Origin: Myrica gale | Taxonomy: Eukaryota; Streptophyta; Magnoliopsida; Fagales; Myricaceae | Length of the DNA: 64,000 nucleotides | Assembly (NCBI GenBank): GCA_963930655.1 | Contig: OZ005618.1 | Span: 5,850,001-5,914,000, forward strand | Direction: 5' to 3' | In this document: positions 21,219 through 31,624 of the stretch, piece after piece | How positions within the stretch are numbered: the first letter of the stretch is position 1 | How the letters are laid out: each line of letters begins with the position of its first letter | Program-made: the position numbers and the translations under genes | The notes under the pieces: model-generated | What the model was told of the DNA's origin: nothing | The model's database searches: none | The model's input: only the letters and a program-made list of their open reading frames with translations

Positions 21219-24190
21219 CCTCTCTCTCTCTCATCACACGTCAAAACACGATATCGTTTTGATTTTGTAGTTGATCATTAGCCCATTATATCATCCGCGT
21301 GAGTGTCATCTCTTAAAAGCAGCATTCCACAATCTGATCTATATCTTTGGCGATTCACTTGTCACTTCCAAGGCTCTTGTATTTTCTGTTGTAATATAAT
21401 TAAATAAAAAGATAAACCCAACAGGTAAATAAATAGTATAATCTAAATTGGATCGGAATTCATTCTGAAGAGTATTTTTTGTTTTGAGACATTTAGATGG
21501 GTTGTCTTAGTTGTCTTAAGTGTCAACATCATGGCCAATATAGTCCCAATTAAATTATGTACAGGTGTACGAAATGAGAAGAAGATTGTTTGTGTACATA
21601 CGCATGCATCTGAAAGGATCAGTCAAGGTACAGCCTCTAAACATGAAATGCAGGCCACAAGTTAGGCGCGGTCCATGCTGAGATCAATCGCCAAATGGAA
21701 CCTCAACCAAATGATCATGTGGGAACGATATATATATATATGTGCTGTAAATGAGAGACCGGCCGGTATCACTTCCTGCTTCCTCTCGTGATGCGGGCGG
21801 CCCCCTGAAGCATCCTTTCGCTTGCCTCCATTTGTTTCTTTCTAAGCTAGCTACCACATGTTTCTTTCCCAGAAAGCTCATTTAGTTCAGATTCATTAAT
21901 TAATCAAAGGCCAATGAGATAAGGGATTGGAGACCCATGTTCACGCTTACAGCCTAACTGTTACAATAACAAGGACCCAAAGGGCAGCAACAAGTTTAAG
22001 ACATCAAGAATACAAGGTCCTCGACTGTGAGGAGTACGAAATTCGAAATGAGAGGACCCGAGGGTCCTTAGAACATGAAAAACCCGGTTAAAAAGGAGCT
22101 CGAAAGCCTATTAAAAGAAAAAAAACCTACGTACAAGATAATAACAACTATCGCTGAAATAGAGACTGACGCATTGTCGTCGAGCTTGCTCTCTTGACAT
22201 GCAAATACAGCTGTAATTCAACTCATTGGTTTTTGTATGGGTGATGATCTTGATCTGGACTTGTAGTTGGGGTTCTGTCGACAAAAAGTAAATAGCTACC
22301 AGCAGCCCAAGTTTTGAATGGTAGATAGAAACTGTTGGGTGAACTGTGAGTTATCTCTGACCACGACTGTAAGTCTTCTCACAACCACGTGAAAATCTCT
22401 TACACCTTTATCGATCTAGAGCGTCTCTCCACCGCGCACGCTAATTAATGTCAATGGTATTGAAGTTTTTCCATGTAAATAGCTAGAATTCCTACTACCA
22501 AGCAAATATATTCGTGGTTTCTGGATAGACACAGCCACTGCTTGTACGTGTTGTTCTGGATAGACATCGCAGATCCTCATGGTTTAGGACCTTAGTTAAT
22601 GCTGAACTTTCAACGCGTTCCCAAAATGTCTCTCACTTTCGCCCAGCACTGCGGAGTTATTTCTTAGGGCACATGCAGACTGCAAGTCTAAGAAATAATG
22701 AATGGAAAGTCCAGGAAGAGGTGGCCCCCAGACTGGGAAAAACTAAGCTGGAAGTACGAATTAATGAGTCGCTGTGTATTTATTTTATTTACTCTGCCCA
22801 CCTGCATATATCTTTAGAGTTAATACATTATATTATAAGGGCTAGCCAGCTAAACTTCTCAATACAATGACGAGCATCAGATCATGAGATCTGTCATGTG
22901 TAGGATAAACTCGAGTTAACAGATATTCCAAGTACTCTTTCTGCTAACCCTACTGTCCAACCTAAATGTCACAATCTTTGATGCGGTGTATTCTTTGCAA
23001 ACCAACTATGATGTTTTTACTTGCGCTCTAAATCATGATGTTAGACTATTCAGAACACCCGCAATTCATAGGATCATGTGTTGCTAGCTAGCCACCCCAA
23101 GTTTCTACCAAATTATTTCACATTAATTTGCGCCTTAAATTGAATGCCATATTCGGGCCATCGGCCATCATCTTTTGCAGTATGAGGTATTATTATTATT
23201 ATTTTATATATATATATATAATATCCCACACAGTTAATCACGCGGTGGTCGACATTGCAGGAGTTTCATTGGTCAACTAGTTTGAGGTTAGAATATTCCT
23301 GTAAATTTTAATCTTTATAATAATTTACTCTCACAAATTATACTTTTTATTGTGATCATCCATCAATTGATTTGAACCATTAGGTTGAAAGGTTTTTGTC
23401 TCATATAACGGTCACGTCTCTTTACGTGAAAAGATAAAATTATTCTCTTTAAATTCTCCTTAATTTTCTATGGTGCTTTCTAGCAATTTGTAAATTTAAA
23501 AAATAATATGTAGTTAGTTAAGTTTTTTATATAAAAAAATAAAAAGATAACTCATTTAGAATCAAGCCAATTAAATTTGTCTTTTCAGATAAGAAAAATG
23601 TAACGTACCGTTCACGTAGATGAAAATGATCCGACATAAAGAATCCAACAAGTTGAGAGATACAATCGCATTGAGAAATATAGTTTAGGAAGATAATTAT
23701 TACAAATTAAAGTTTGCGAAAATGTTTGAGAATTTGATAGTAATTTGAAGGAACAAATTGTAATTAATCTTATATAATATAAATATATACAACTTTATAA
23801 GTGAGTTTTTTTTTTCTCTCTCTAAGCAATAATCACAAGTGGGTTATAGGACACAAATTTACATCATGTATTGGGTTTCAAAACGCGGTGGATTGAGGCG
23901 TCATGATTGGCATATCACTAAAAACATCAGTTCATTCACAAGGATTAAGATGGAAATTAAATCTCCTCTTTCAGTAAGAACAACCAGTCCCAAAATAAAA
24001 TAAAATAGGCCTACTAAATATATGTTTTGAGCTATATATAGATAATTCAATTAATAAATAAATTGGAATAGATTCGAGAATATTAATTGAAGCGACACGT
24101 AGTTAAAGTTGCCAATATTGTTATTCTAATGCCTGAGTATTTCAAACAGAGTGCCGTCGTTTCAAGCTTCTAAGGCAACTTCCTTATTAC
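21219..24190. other. Intergenic, no gene seen
   Basis: Long AT-rich spacer between the EPFL6 and CIPK11-type genes. It has (TA)n runs at about 21727-21742 and 23202-23220 and no frame with family character. Confidence 0.5.
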
Positions 24191-24293
24191 GATGTCCCGA
24201 ATTGCATGCCAATTTCCTCACTTAACAATAAAGAGAGTCAACTTAGAAAAAAAAAAAATCAAGAGTCAGTCAGCGACGCAGCGTGGAACCGCG

Positions 24294-24402
24294 GACGTCA
24301 CAGTTGTTGCCGACTCTGCAATTTGTGTCCCCACTTATGATCTAACACGTGGGGTCACGGCCTGCTGTCAACATCATATCTCCACTTATCAATTGACACG
24401 TC
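24294..24402 (+). promoter_or_regulatory. ACGT-element cluster upstream of the CIPK11-type gene
   Basis: Three ACGT-core sites within about 110 bp: GACGTCA (24294-24300), a perfect G-box CACGTG in ACACGTGGGG (24346-24351), and ACACGTC (24396-24402). The last two sit in a duplicated module, CCACTTAT then ~6-7 bp then ACACGT. bZIP factors (ABF/AREB, TGA, HY5) bind such cores. The site lies 360-465 bp before the start codon. Confidence 0.5.
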
Positions 24403-24758
24403 GAGAGGCTCACCACATTTCAGGGAGAAATTTAAAAATAAAAATTAAAAGAGAAAAACACGGTAGTTTGTACGGTTTATTCTCTCCCCGCGTCTAGATA
24501 GATTTCCTTTCTTTTTATTTTTTTAAACAAAAGACCTTCTCTTCAAAGTCTTCTATTTAGTATTTACAGACCCCTCTTGAAACTTCCAGCGCCAAACTCG
24601 GATTTCAATATTTCTATCTCTCTCTCAACCATCTCCGACGGAAACATCGGCAGCAGCAAACGGAAAACATCCTCTGAAATCCCTAGTTCTATGCTATTTA
24701 TCCACCTAAACCTCTCTCTTTATTCGAAAGCTTTTGGAACCTGTGTTCGTTCTCTGGT

Positions 24759-26054
24759 ATGATGCCAGAGATCGAAGATGTCGCCTTCGACAATAGCAAC
24801 AACGACATCTTGTTCGGAAAATACGAGATGGGCAGGCTCCTCGGGTGCGGGGCCTTCGCCAAGGTCTACCACGCGCGCAATGTGCACACCGGGCAGAGCG
24901 TGGCCCTCAAGGTCATTAGCAAGAAGAAGATCTCCTCGACCGGGACCTGCAGCTTGACGGCCAACATCAAGCGCGAGATCTCCATCATGCGCAAGCTCAA
25001 CCACCCCCACATCGTGAAGCTCCACGAGGTCCTGGCCACCAAGACCAAGATCTACTTCGTCTTGGAGTTCGTCAAGGGTGGCGAGCTCTTCGCCAAGGTC
25101 TCCAAGGCCCGCTTCATGGAGGATCTCAGCCGCCGGTACTTTCAGCAGCTCATCTCCGCCGTCGGGTACTGTCACTCACGTGGGGTCTTCCATCGTGACC
25201 TGAAGCCCGAGAACCTCCTCCTCGACGAGAATGGGAATCTAAAAGTCTCGGACTTCGGTCTCAGCGCCGTGAACGAGCAGATCCGACACGACGGGTTGCT
25301 GCACACTCTGTGCGGTACTCCGGCTTACGTGGCGCCGGAGATTCTAATAAAGAGAGGCTACGATGGTGCGAAGGTGGACGTGTGGTCATGCGGCATCGTA
25401 TTATACGTTTTAAACGCCGGTTACCTTCCGTTCAACGATCCAAACCTAATGGCCATGTACAAGAAGATTTACAAGGGAGAGTATCGGTGCCCCAAGTGGT
25501 TTTCCACGGAGCTCAGACGATTCTTATCTCGGCTTCTGGACATTAATCCAGAGAGTAGGATCACCGTCGACGGGATCCTGAAGGACCCATGGTTCAAGAA
25601 GGGTTACAAGGAGGTGAAATTTCATGACGAAGACAAGGCCGAGAAAGTGGAGGAGCCCAACGTAAAAGACTTGAACGCCTTTGACCTCATCTCCTTCTCG
25701 TCCGGTTTGAACCTGTCCGGTCTGTTCGAGGACTCGAACCACTCCGTCGACTACGGAGAGAGATTCATATCGTCCGAGTCGCCGGAGATTATCGTCGAGA
25801 AGGTCGAGGAATTCGCTAAAGAGCAGGGGAACACCTTGACGGTGAGGAGGAAGAAGGAATGGGGCCTGGAGCTGGAGGGGCAGAACGGTAATTTGGGGAT
25901 GGGGGTGGAGGTTTACCGGTTAACGGACAGTCTGGTAGTCGTGGAGGCGACGAGGAGTGGTGGGGACGGTGGGTCGTACAGGGACATGTGGAGAAACAAG
26001 CTTAGGCCCCAGCTGACCAGCGGGCTCCCGTCTCAACCCGCAACTCAAAGTTGA
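24759..26054 (+). CDS. CIPK11: CBL-interacting protein kinase, CIPK11/SIP4/PKS5-type
   Basis: A 431-residue intronless SnRK3 kinase. CIPKs are Ser/Thr kinases recruited and activated by calcium-loaded CBL proteins; CIPK11/PKS5 regulates plasma-membrane H+-ATPase (family knowledge). Visible motifs: glycine loop GCGAFAKV (29-36), Lys51, HRD 145-147, DFG 165-167, activation-loop Thr183 in [14 protein letters not shown] 192-194. The NAF/FISL motif starts at 306 ([18 protein letters not shown]), followed by a PPI-like segment ([12 protein letters not shown]) and the CIPK11-like tail ([27 protein letters not shown]). The start could be either Met of MM. Oddity: Asn219 in [10 protein letters not shown], where CIPKs normally have a hydrophobic residue. 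The first half is strongly GC3-rich against AT-rich surroundings. Confidence 0.93.
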   Translation: MMPEIEDVAFDNSNNDILFGKYEMGRLLGCGAFAKVYHARNVHTGQSVALKVISKKKISSTGTCSLTANIKREISIMRKLNHPHIVKLHEVLATKTKIYFVLEFVKGGELFAKVSKARFMEDLSRRYFQQLISAVGYCHSRGVFHRDLKPENLLLDENGNLKVSDFGLSAVNEQIRHDGLLHTLCGTPAYVAPEILIKRGYDGAKVDVWSCGIVLYVLNAGYLPFNDPNLMAMYKKIYKGEYRCPKWFSTELRRFLSRLLDINPESRITVDGILKDPWFKKGYKEVKFHDEDKAEKVEEPNVKDLNAFDLISFSSGLNLSGLFEDSNHSVDYGERFISSESPEIIVEKVEEFAKEQGNTLTVRRKKEWGLELEGQNGNLGMGVEVYRLTDSLVVVEATRSGGDGGSYRDMWRNKLRPQLTSGLPSQPATQS

Positions 26055-27875
26055 AAAATTCAAACAAGTTATTAGAAAAATGTTGAAATCAAGGTGTCGT
26101 TTGTTGTCATGCGTGAAATTATAATATAATTACAGTAATTATAACTGCGGTCTATGTGGTGCTTTTGTGTTTTTATATTTGTATTCAGAATAAAAATATA
26201 GCCAAGGGTATCGGGTTTTTCCGTAATTAAAAAATCCAGGGCTCTGTAATTGAGGTTCAATGTAATTCAGTATGCATATAGGGGTTATTTACCCAGAAAA
26301 AGAGAGAAAAAAATGACATAGGGTTTGTATATTTCTTTGTACATAAGGGCAACAAAGAAATGAAGGATTATTTTCAGCAGATTTTTGAATGCACCTGTAT
26401 GTTTATAATTTATTGATAATTAAATACGTTTATTTATTGATAGAGGTTGGAATTCCTGCTTGATCTAATCTCTTGATTTGATAAATAAATAAATTTATTA
26501 TTTTCTTTCCTGAATAAAAAGGGTAAAAATGAGAGAACGAACAGTATACTATTTTTTTCCATCTCTCTTCCCATGTGGGACTTATCAACTTTTCTTATAC
26601 CATTTATTTCCCATTACTTTTCATTTCTCATTTAACGTGAGATTCAGCGTGTCACTTCCTCTCCACAGTATACTTCCCTTTTATAGGAATTAGGATACGT
26701 TGTTTAGGATAGAATCTGGTTTGATAGCTATTTGTAACGTAGTTCTTAGATTTGTCCTGCCTTATTTACTTAAAAATAATAAGTACCTTCCCAACATAAG
26801 GAATTTGACCTTTCACTATCAGGTTGGGGCTGAAACGTTGGAAGAAAGCCAAAATGCATTTGATTTCCACGTAAACCAAACTTGATGGCGAGTTTACACT
26901 AAACACTATTGTACTTAGTATGCTTAGCGATTGAAATTAAAAGTAGGAGATTCGATGGATGTGGTTAAATACATAATTTAAAATATTTTAATTAATGTGA
27001 CGCGATCTGAACCCTTAAATTTTGAAATATTTTAATTCCAACGATCACTTAGCATGTCAAGCACAATAACCAGACTTGATGACTACATTTACTTGTATTT
27101 TTAATTTAGGTACAGATACATTAAAAGTATTAGGAAGCAGGTCAATTATAAAACAATCCTGGCTTATAGGATTTAAGAGCTGAGTTGTCAGACTTTTTTA
27201 TATTGGGGTTTTTATTTTTTTAAATATTATTAGCTGTCTAATATTGAGTTTGTTAAATAAAAATTTTAATAAAATTTTACTTTTTTTCAAATACATTTCA
27301 AAATTTTACTTTTACTTCTACTTTTATCAATTATTCACTAATTTTAATACCACCTACTTTTTAACACAAACACAAAATTTTAATAAAAATTTAAAAATAA
27401 ACTCACTGTAAGTTAGTTCGAGATAGAGCTGAAAAAAGGAAAATAAATAAATAAATAAAGGCAACGAGAACGAGAACGAGAACGCACGAACCACCCAAGA
27501 ACTTTTAAAAAATTTAAATCCTTTTTTTAATACATAAATTAAAGTCTCAATTAGTGGTTGATTGATTTAAAGAATACTTAAGGAGAGCTAACTGGTTTGA
27601 AATATAAAATTATTTAAATTTTCCAGATTTATACAGAGTTTGAAATGTAAAATAATTTTAAATGGTTTAGATTTATCTATATACTAATACAGCTTTTGTC
27701 TGGTGAGTCGTGTGTGATAGAATTTTCTTTGTTTACCGAAATTTTTTTTAAAAAAAAAAAATCCTTATTTACTTTGGGATATGCTTAATTGTAATAACTT
27801 ATAGATGGGTTTATAGGTTTCCAATAACATAATTTGTTGTTCATAGCCTCTGTTTTTTCCACCCCAAAGTAACAT
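26055..27875. other. Intergenic, TE-like AT-rich sequence
   Basis: The start is the CIPK11-type 3' UTR, with AATAAA near 26189. At about 26560-26660 there are fragments (CCATGTGGGACTT, GTGAGATTCAGCGTGTCA) resembling the TRIM LTR at 14533. At 27200-27400 there is AAAATTTTA-rich MITE-like sequence. No gene seen. Confidence 0.4.
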
Positions 27876-27878
27876 TAA

Positions 27879-28474
27879 GGTTCCGTTTGTTTCAACTTAA
27901 AGTATAATTATGGACTAATTTCAAACTCGTCCTCTTAACTATGAAAACGGCGATTTACGTCATTTAATTTTTGAACATAATCAATGTAAGCTCTCAGTCT
28001 AAATCAGTCGTTAAGTCAGACAGAAACACGTGTAAAATAACCAAATGCCCCACTGAGATAATTTTAAAAAATAAATTAAAATTTGAGAAATAAATTAAAA
28101 AGTATATAGATTTATGGAATATATTTTCAATAGTTTTATTTAAAAATCATTACCTTTTTTGAAATATCACTTTTTATTTTTAATAAATTTTTTAATATTT
28201 TTAGTAATTTTATCTAGGAAGGACATTTCGATCATTATACATGTATTCCGTCGATTTGGACTGGAGGCATACATTGATAATTTTCAAAAGTTAAAGGATG
28301 TAAATTGTCATTTTCATAATTAGGTGGAGAGAATTCACGAATTTTATCATGTAAGCCGCGTTGAGTAAAGTATAGTTCTGTTTTACGGTTGATCGTATTT
28401 TAGAAGGCTATCCAATTCGTTAAAAGTATAGAAAGTACTTTACGTAAAGTAAACTACGACAAACAAACAGAGCC
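27879..28474. mobile_element. PIF/Harbinger-type element with a nested inverted-repeat element
   Basis: Outer ends GGTTCCGTTTGTTTC (27879-) and AAACAAACAGAGCC (to 28474) agree as inverted repeats at 12 of the first 14 positions. Flanks are TAA on the left and TAG on the right, an imperfect 3-bp target duplication. Inside, about 27920-28013 and 28245-28337 form a longer inverted repeat (CTATGAAAACGGCGATTTAC against ATTATGAAAATGACAATTTAC on the other strand), consistent with a second, MULE-like element nested in the first. Confidence 0.62.
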
Positions 28475-29330
28475 TAGTATAAAATATGGTGGATCCAACC
28501 AGCAATATTAATAGAAAATAGCTAAATATTATTTTTGCCCATCAAATATAAGAGTTTTAATATTTTGTATATAAAATTATTAATTTCGTTACGTTTCACT
28601 ATTTAACAATCAATTTTGTATAATTTAGATGAAAATTAATATTTTTATATAAATATTATATAATTTATATTAAAGATTTTTTTATTTCATATTTTTTTTT
28701 GCATCTTATTATTTAATGGAATAAAATTAATTATTTATAAGTAAAAAATATTAATTTTAATCTAAATTATTCGGAGTGGGTATAAAGTGTAAAGATTAAT
28801 AGTCAAGAAATCAAATATTAGAAATTCACAACAACGGGTGGAATTGACAGTAACGGGTGGAAGCCGGAAGGTGTAAATTTTTTACTAATTCAAAATAGCG
28901 AGAGTTGGTGGAGACGAACCGATACGACTTTGGGTTGGTGGACTTGACAAGGACAATCAGCCGACATTGGAATGAAAATATCCAAAATTAATTTTGCAAG
29001 CACTACGTATGCAATAGACTAAAATAACAAATGCAAAAGATGTCATGTGAGCCCCATTAAGCTTGTGAATCAGTATTTCTTTTCACCATGAACGAGATAT
29101 TATATTGTAATTTTTTATTATGTTAAAATTTTAGAAAATACAAAATTTTGTTTAATAATCGGAGCTTGACAAACTCAGTTGAGGTGAAACTTAACACTCT
29201 TAAATGAGACCCAACAGAAAAAAAAAAAGTTTAAAAGGGGATCCACGGGACTTCTCAAGATCACCTTGTCGGTAGGGTTATGTCTCATCAGCCATAAATC
29301 ATATTAGCTTGCAGAGAGACCTCTACATGG
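28475..29330. other. Intergenic, AT-rich
   Basis: No gene. A fragment at about 29095-29155 (ATTATATTGTAATTTTTTAT, then GTTAAAATTTTAG) is the end of another Tourist-like MITE of the same family as 11126. Confidence 0.4.
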
Positions 29331-29583
29331 TGTTTGTGTAAGTAAAATTTTAGGGTTTGTGAAAAAATGAGGAGAGAGAATGAAAAAGTGAAAAAATGAG
29401 TAAAAAGTAAAAAAAAAAGTTGGAGAAAAAGTAAGGAGAAAGAATGAAAAAGTAAGTGAAAAAGTGAAAAAATTGATAAAAAGTGAAAAAGTTAGTAAAA
29501 AATTAGAAAAAAAAGTAAGGAGAGAGAATGAGAATGTAACGATGTTAAAATTTTAGGGTAAAATTTTAACATTCACAAAGACT
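29331..29583 (+). mobile_element. Tourist-like MITE, copy D
   Basis: Ends GGTGTTTGTGTAAG-AAAATTTTA and TAAAATTTTAACATTCACAAAGAC are imperfect inverted repeats of the same family as copies A-C. The interior has expanded GTGAAAAAGTGAAAAA-type repeats. Confidence 0.55.
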
Positions 29584-29968
29584 ATGCTACTCTACTAACA
29601 AACAATCAGACCATTTCATGAAAAAAAAAAAGGAGGAAAAGCCAGCACACCTCTATAAAGGGCCCAAGTATGCATTTTAAGGAAAGGGACGATAATTTAC
29701 TGAGATATACAATTTTCTCTCCTTTCTTAGTATTTTTTTTCACATATGATTGATTTGAGCTTCAAAAGCTGACCGGTAGTCCAGCTCATCATTTTCTTAG
29801 TTTTGTAAGTTCTCCATCGTTCTCAGTGCTGGATCTCTGACTTAGGTAATGTTCGGTTAAGGTATTTTGTGAAGATTTTTTGTGTTTTGAGAATTTTTAT
29901 GTGATGTTAACTTTATTAGTATGCGTGTTGTAGTTATATATATGGTGTGAAAAATGATGTTTGGTTGT

Positions 29969-30003
29969 AGAATCCTGAGGATTCAAAAAATCCTCAGGAT
30001 TCT
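29969..30003. repeat. Perfect 15-bp hairpin
   Basis: AGAATCCTGAGGATT (29969-29983) and its exact reverse complement (29989-30003) are separated by a 5-nt loop, CAAAA. It lies inside a MITE-like segment (about 29848-30020, AATGTTCGGTTAAGG ... ACGAACAGGCTC), so it is more likely a transposon terminus than a terminator. Confidence 0.8.
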
Positions 30004-30761
30004 TTGTAAACGAACAGGCTCTTAGTAGAATTTTGTGATTGCGGGTCAAAAATGGCTTCCATCACTCATTAGTCATTGGCTATACGTTAGTTTCAAGTTG
30101 CACTTTTAATAACCTGTTCAAAATGCTTCACTACTTCATATTAAAGTAAATATTCTACTGTATATCTAGACTTGTCTAATTATTAGTGCAAGGTTTGCGG
30201 AGTGTTTGTTATCATATGTACTTCCACCCGCTCTCATAAGAGGGGAGATCGTCATCAGAGTCTTACAAGAGTGCAATTAGTTTTTGAAGGCAAGATGTTT
30301 AATCCATAGATCTTCAGTTTGCACACCTGTTCTTGGGTGTCTATTTTCAAACTCCTAAACCAATTGGGTTACCATTCTTGTAGTCAATAATTGATATGCT
30401 AAATGTGACAAACTTAATACTTTGCATTACAAAGTGTTAAGATTCATAATTCGAGAGTGTAATATGTATTTATCCTTACAAATTAAACTTGTTGGGAAAA
30501 TCATACGACATTTCTTTTCCATTGATCACGCGGTTTACCGTCCAAAAGATATTCATACTGATAGAGAACATTTAAAAAGATAAACTAATTGCTTCTTAAC
30601 AGCTAACCACACCATTGTTTAGTGATTATGATAACTAAAGCTGATAAATGATAGAAATTTGAAGCTGTCCACTTGAACTCAACTCCTCTGTACCTCCAAC
30701 TCCTTTCCTATCATAGAATACTGTCCAGCTCACCAAGATGCTCTTCCACGTGACAGTTTGC

Positions 30762-30995
30762 TCGGGGCCTAATCCCAACTCTACATAGCCCGACAAAGAC
30801 GAGCCCAAGAGAAAGCTATTGGCCCTCTATAGAGACGTACGGCTTTAAAGAACTATATAAATGGGCCTCTTATATTCCCTTACCTTTCCTAGGCCCCCTC
30901 TAATCTGTTAGGACAAGGCGTCGGAGTGTTTACTTGGCAGTCGGGGCCTAATCATAACTCTACCAAGCCCGACATGAAAGGGCCCAAGAGAAAGC
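30762..30995 (+). repeat. LTR-like direct repeat upstream of the EngB-like gene
   Basis: 30762-30817 and 30941-30995 both begin TCGGGGCCTAATC and carry ACTCTAC-AAGCCCGACA and GGCCCAAGAGAAAGC-type blocks. AGGCGTCGGAG also occurs twice (about 30917 and 31011). Between the copies is CTATATAAATGGGCC, a good TATA context. It resembles retrotransposon LTR sequence and sits about 600-860 bp before the EngB-like start codon. Confidence 0.5.
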
Positions 30996-31624
30996 CGAAG
31001 TAGAAGCTATAGGCGTCGGAGCGTCTCTTTTGAGCGTTCACAGTAGGGCAAGCACTGCGCGGGCACTAGCAGGGGGGGGCAAGTAAACTTGTAAAGCATT
31101 TGCAATCTCGGTTTCCAAAAGGTTCGCTTTTAGTTCGTTTGTTTCGCTGGGACTATTCTAACTGTATACGACATGTTTGTTATATTGCGAAGAGTGAAGT
31201 TGGGGAGTTTGAGGCAATATTAGCTTGGTCTGTTTGCTTGGGAAGTGTGATAGAAGTTGTTCTTATTTTGGGTTTTCGAAGTCTGTTGGGGCAAATAGTT
31301 GCATTATGCTTGGTTGGGTTGAGGGTCTGCTTCCTCAGGTCCTAAAATGGTGGATAGTACAAGGTTGATAATTTTAACATTCCAATTTCTCATTTTTTGT
31401 CTCACAGCAATCAAATGGTGCTTCGGTAATGTTATGTGGATGTAAATGCAGAGATTTTTCTTTTGTTTTTCTTTGCTCCAATTAAATTGTGGGATTCAGC
31501 TATTCATTTGAATTTCCTATTTTCCAGGAAGGCTCTGCACTTTTGGGTTTTAGAATTTTGCGTTTTGTTGGTTGTTGCTGGGGTTTTGAGGGTGTTACTT
31601 GGGTTACTGAAACGGTGCTAGAGA

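Noticed and set aside
24720-25175. 151-codon antisense frame over the CIPK11-type gene
   Set aside because: It is a by-product of GC3-rich coding on the plus strand; composition (Asp/Glu/Leu/Val-rich) matches no family.
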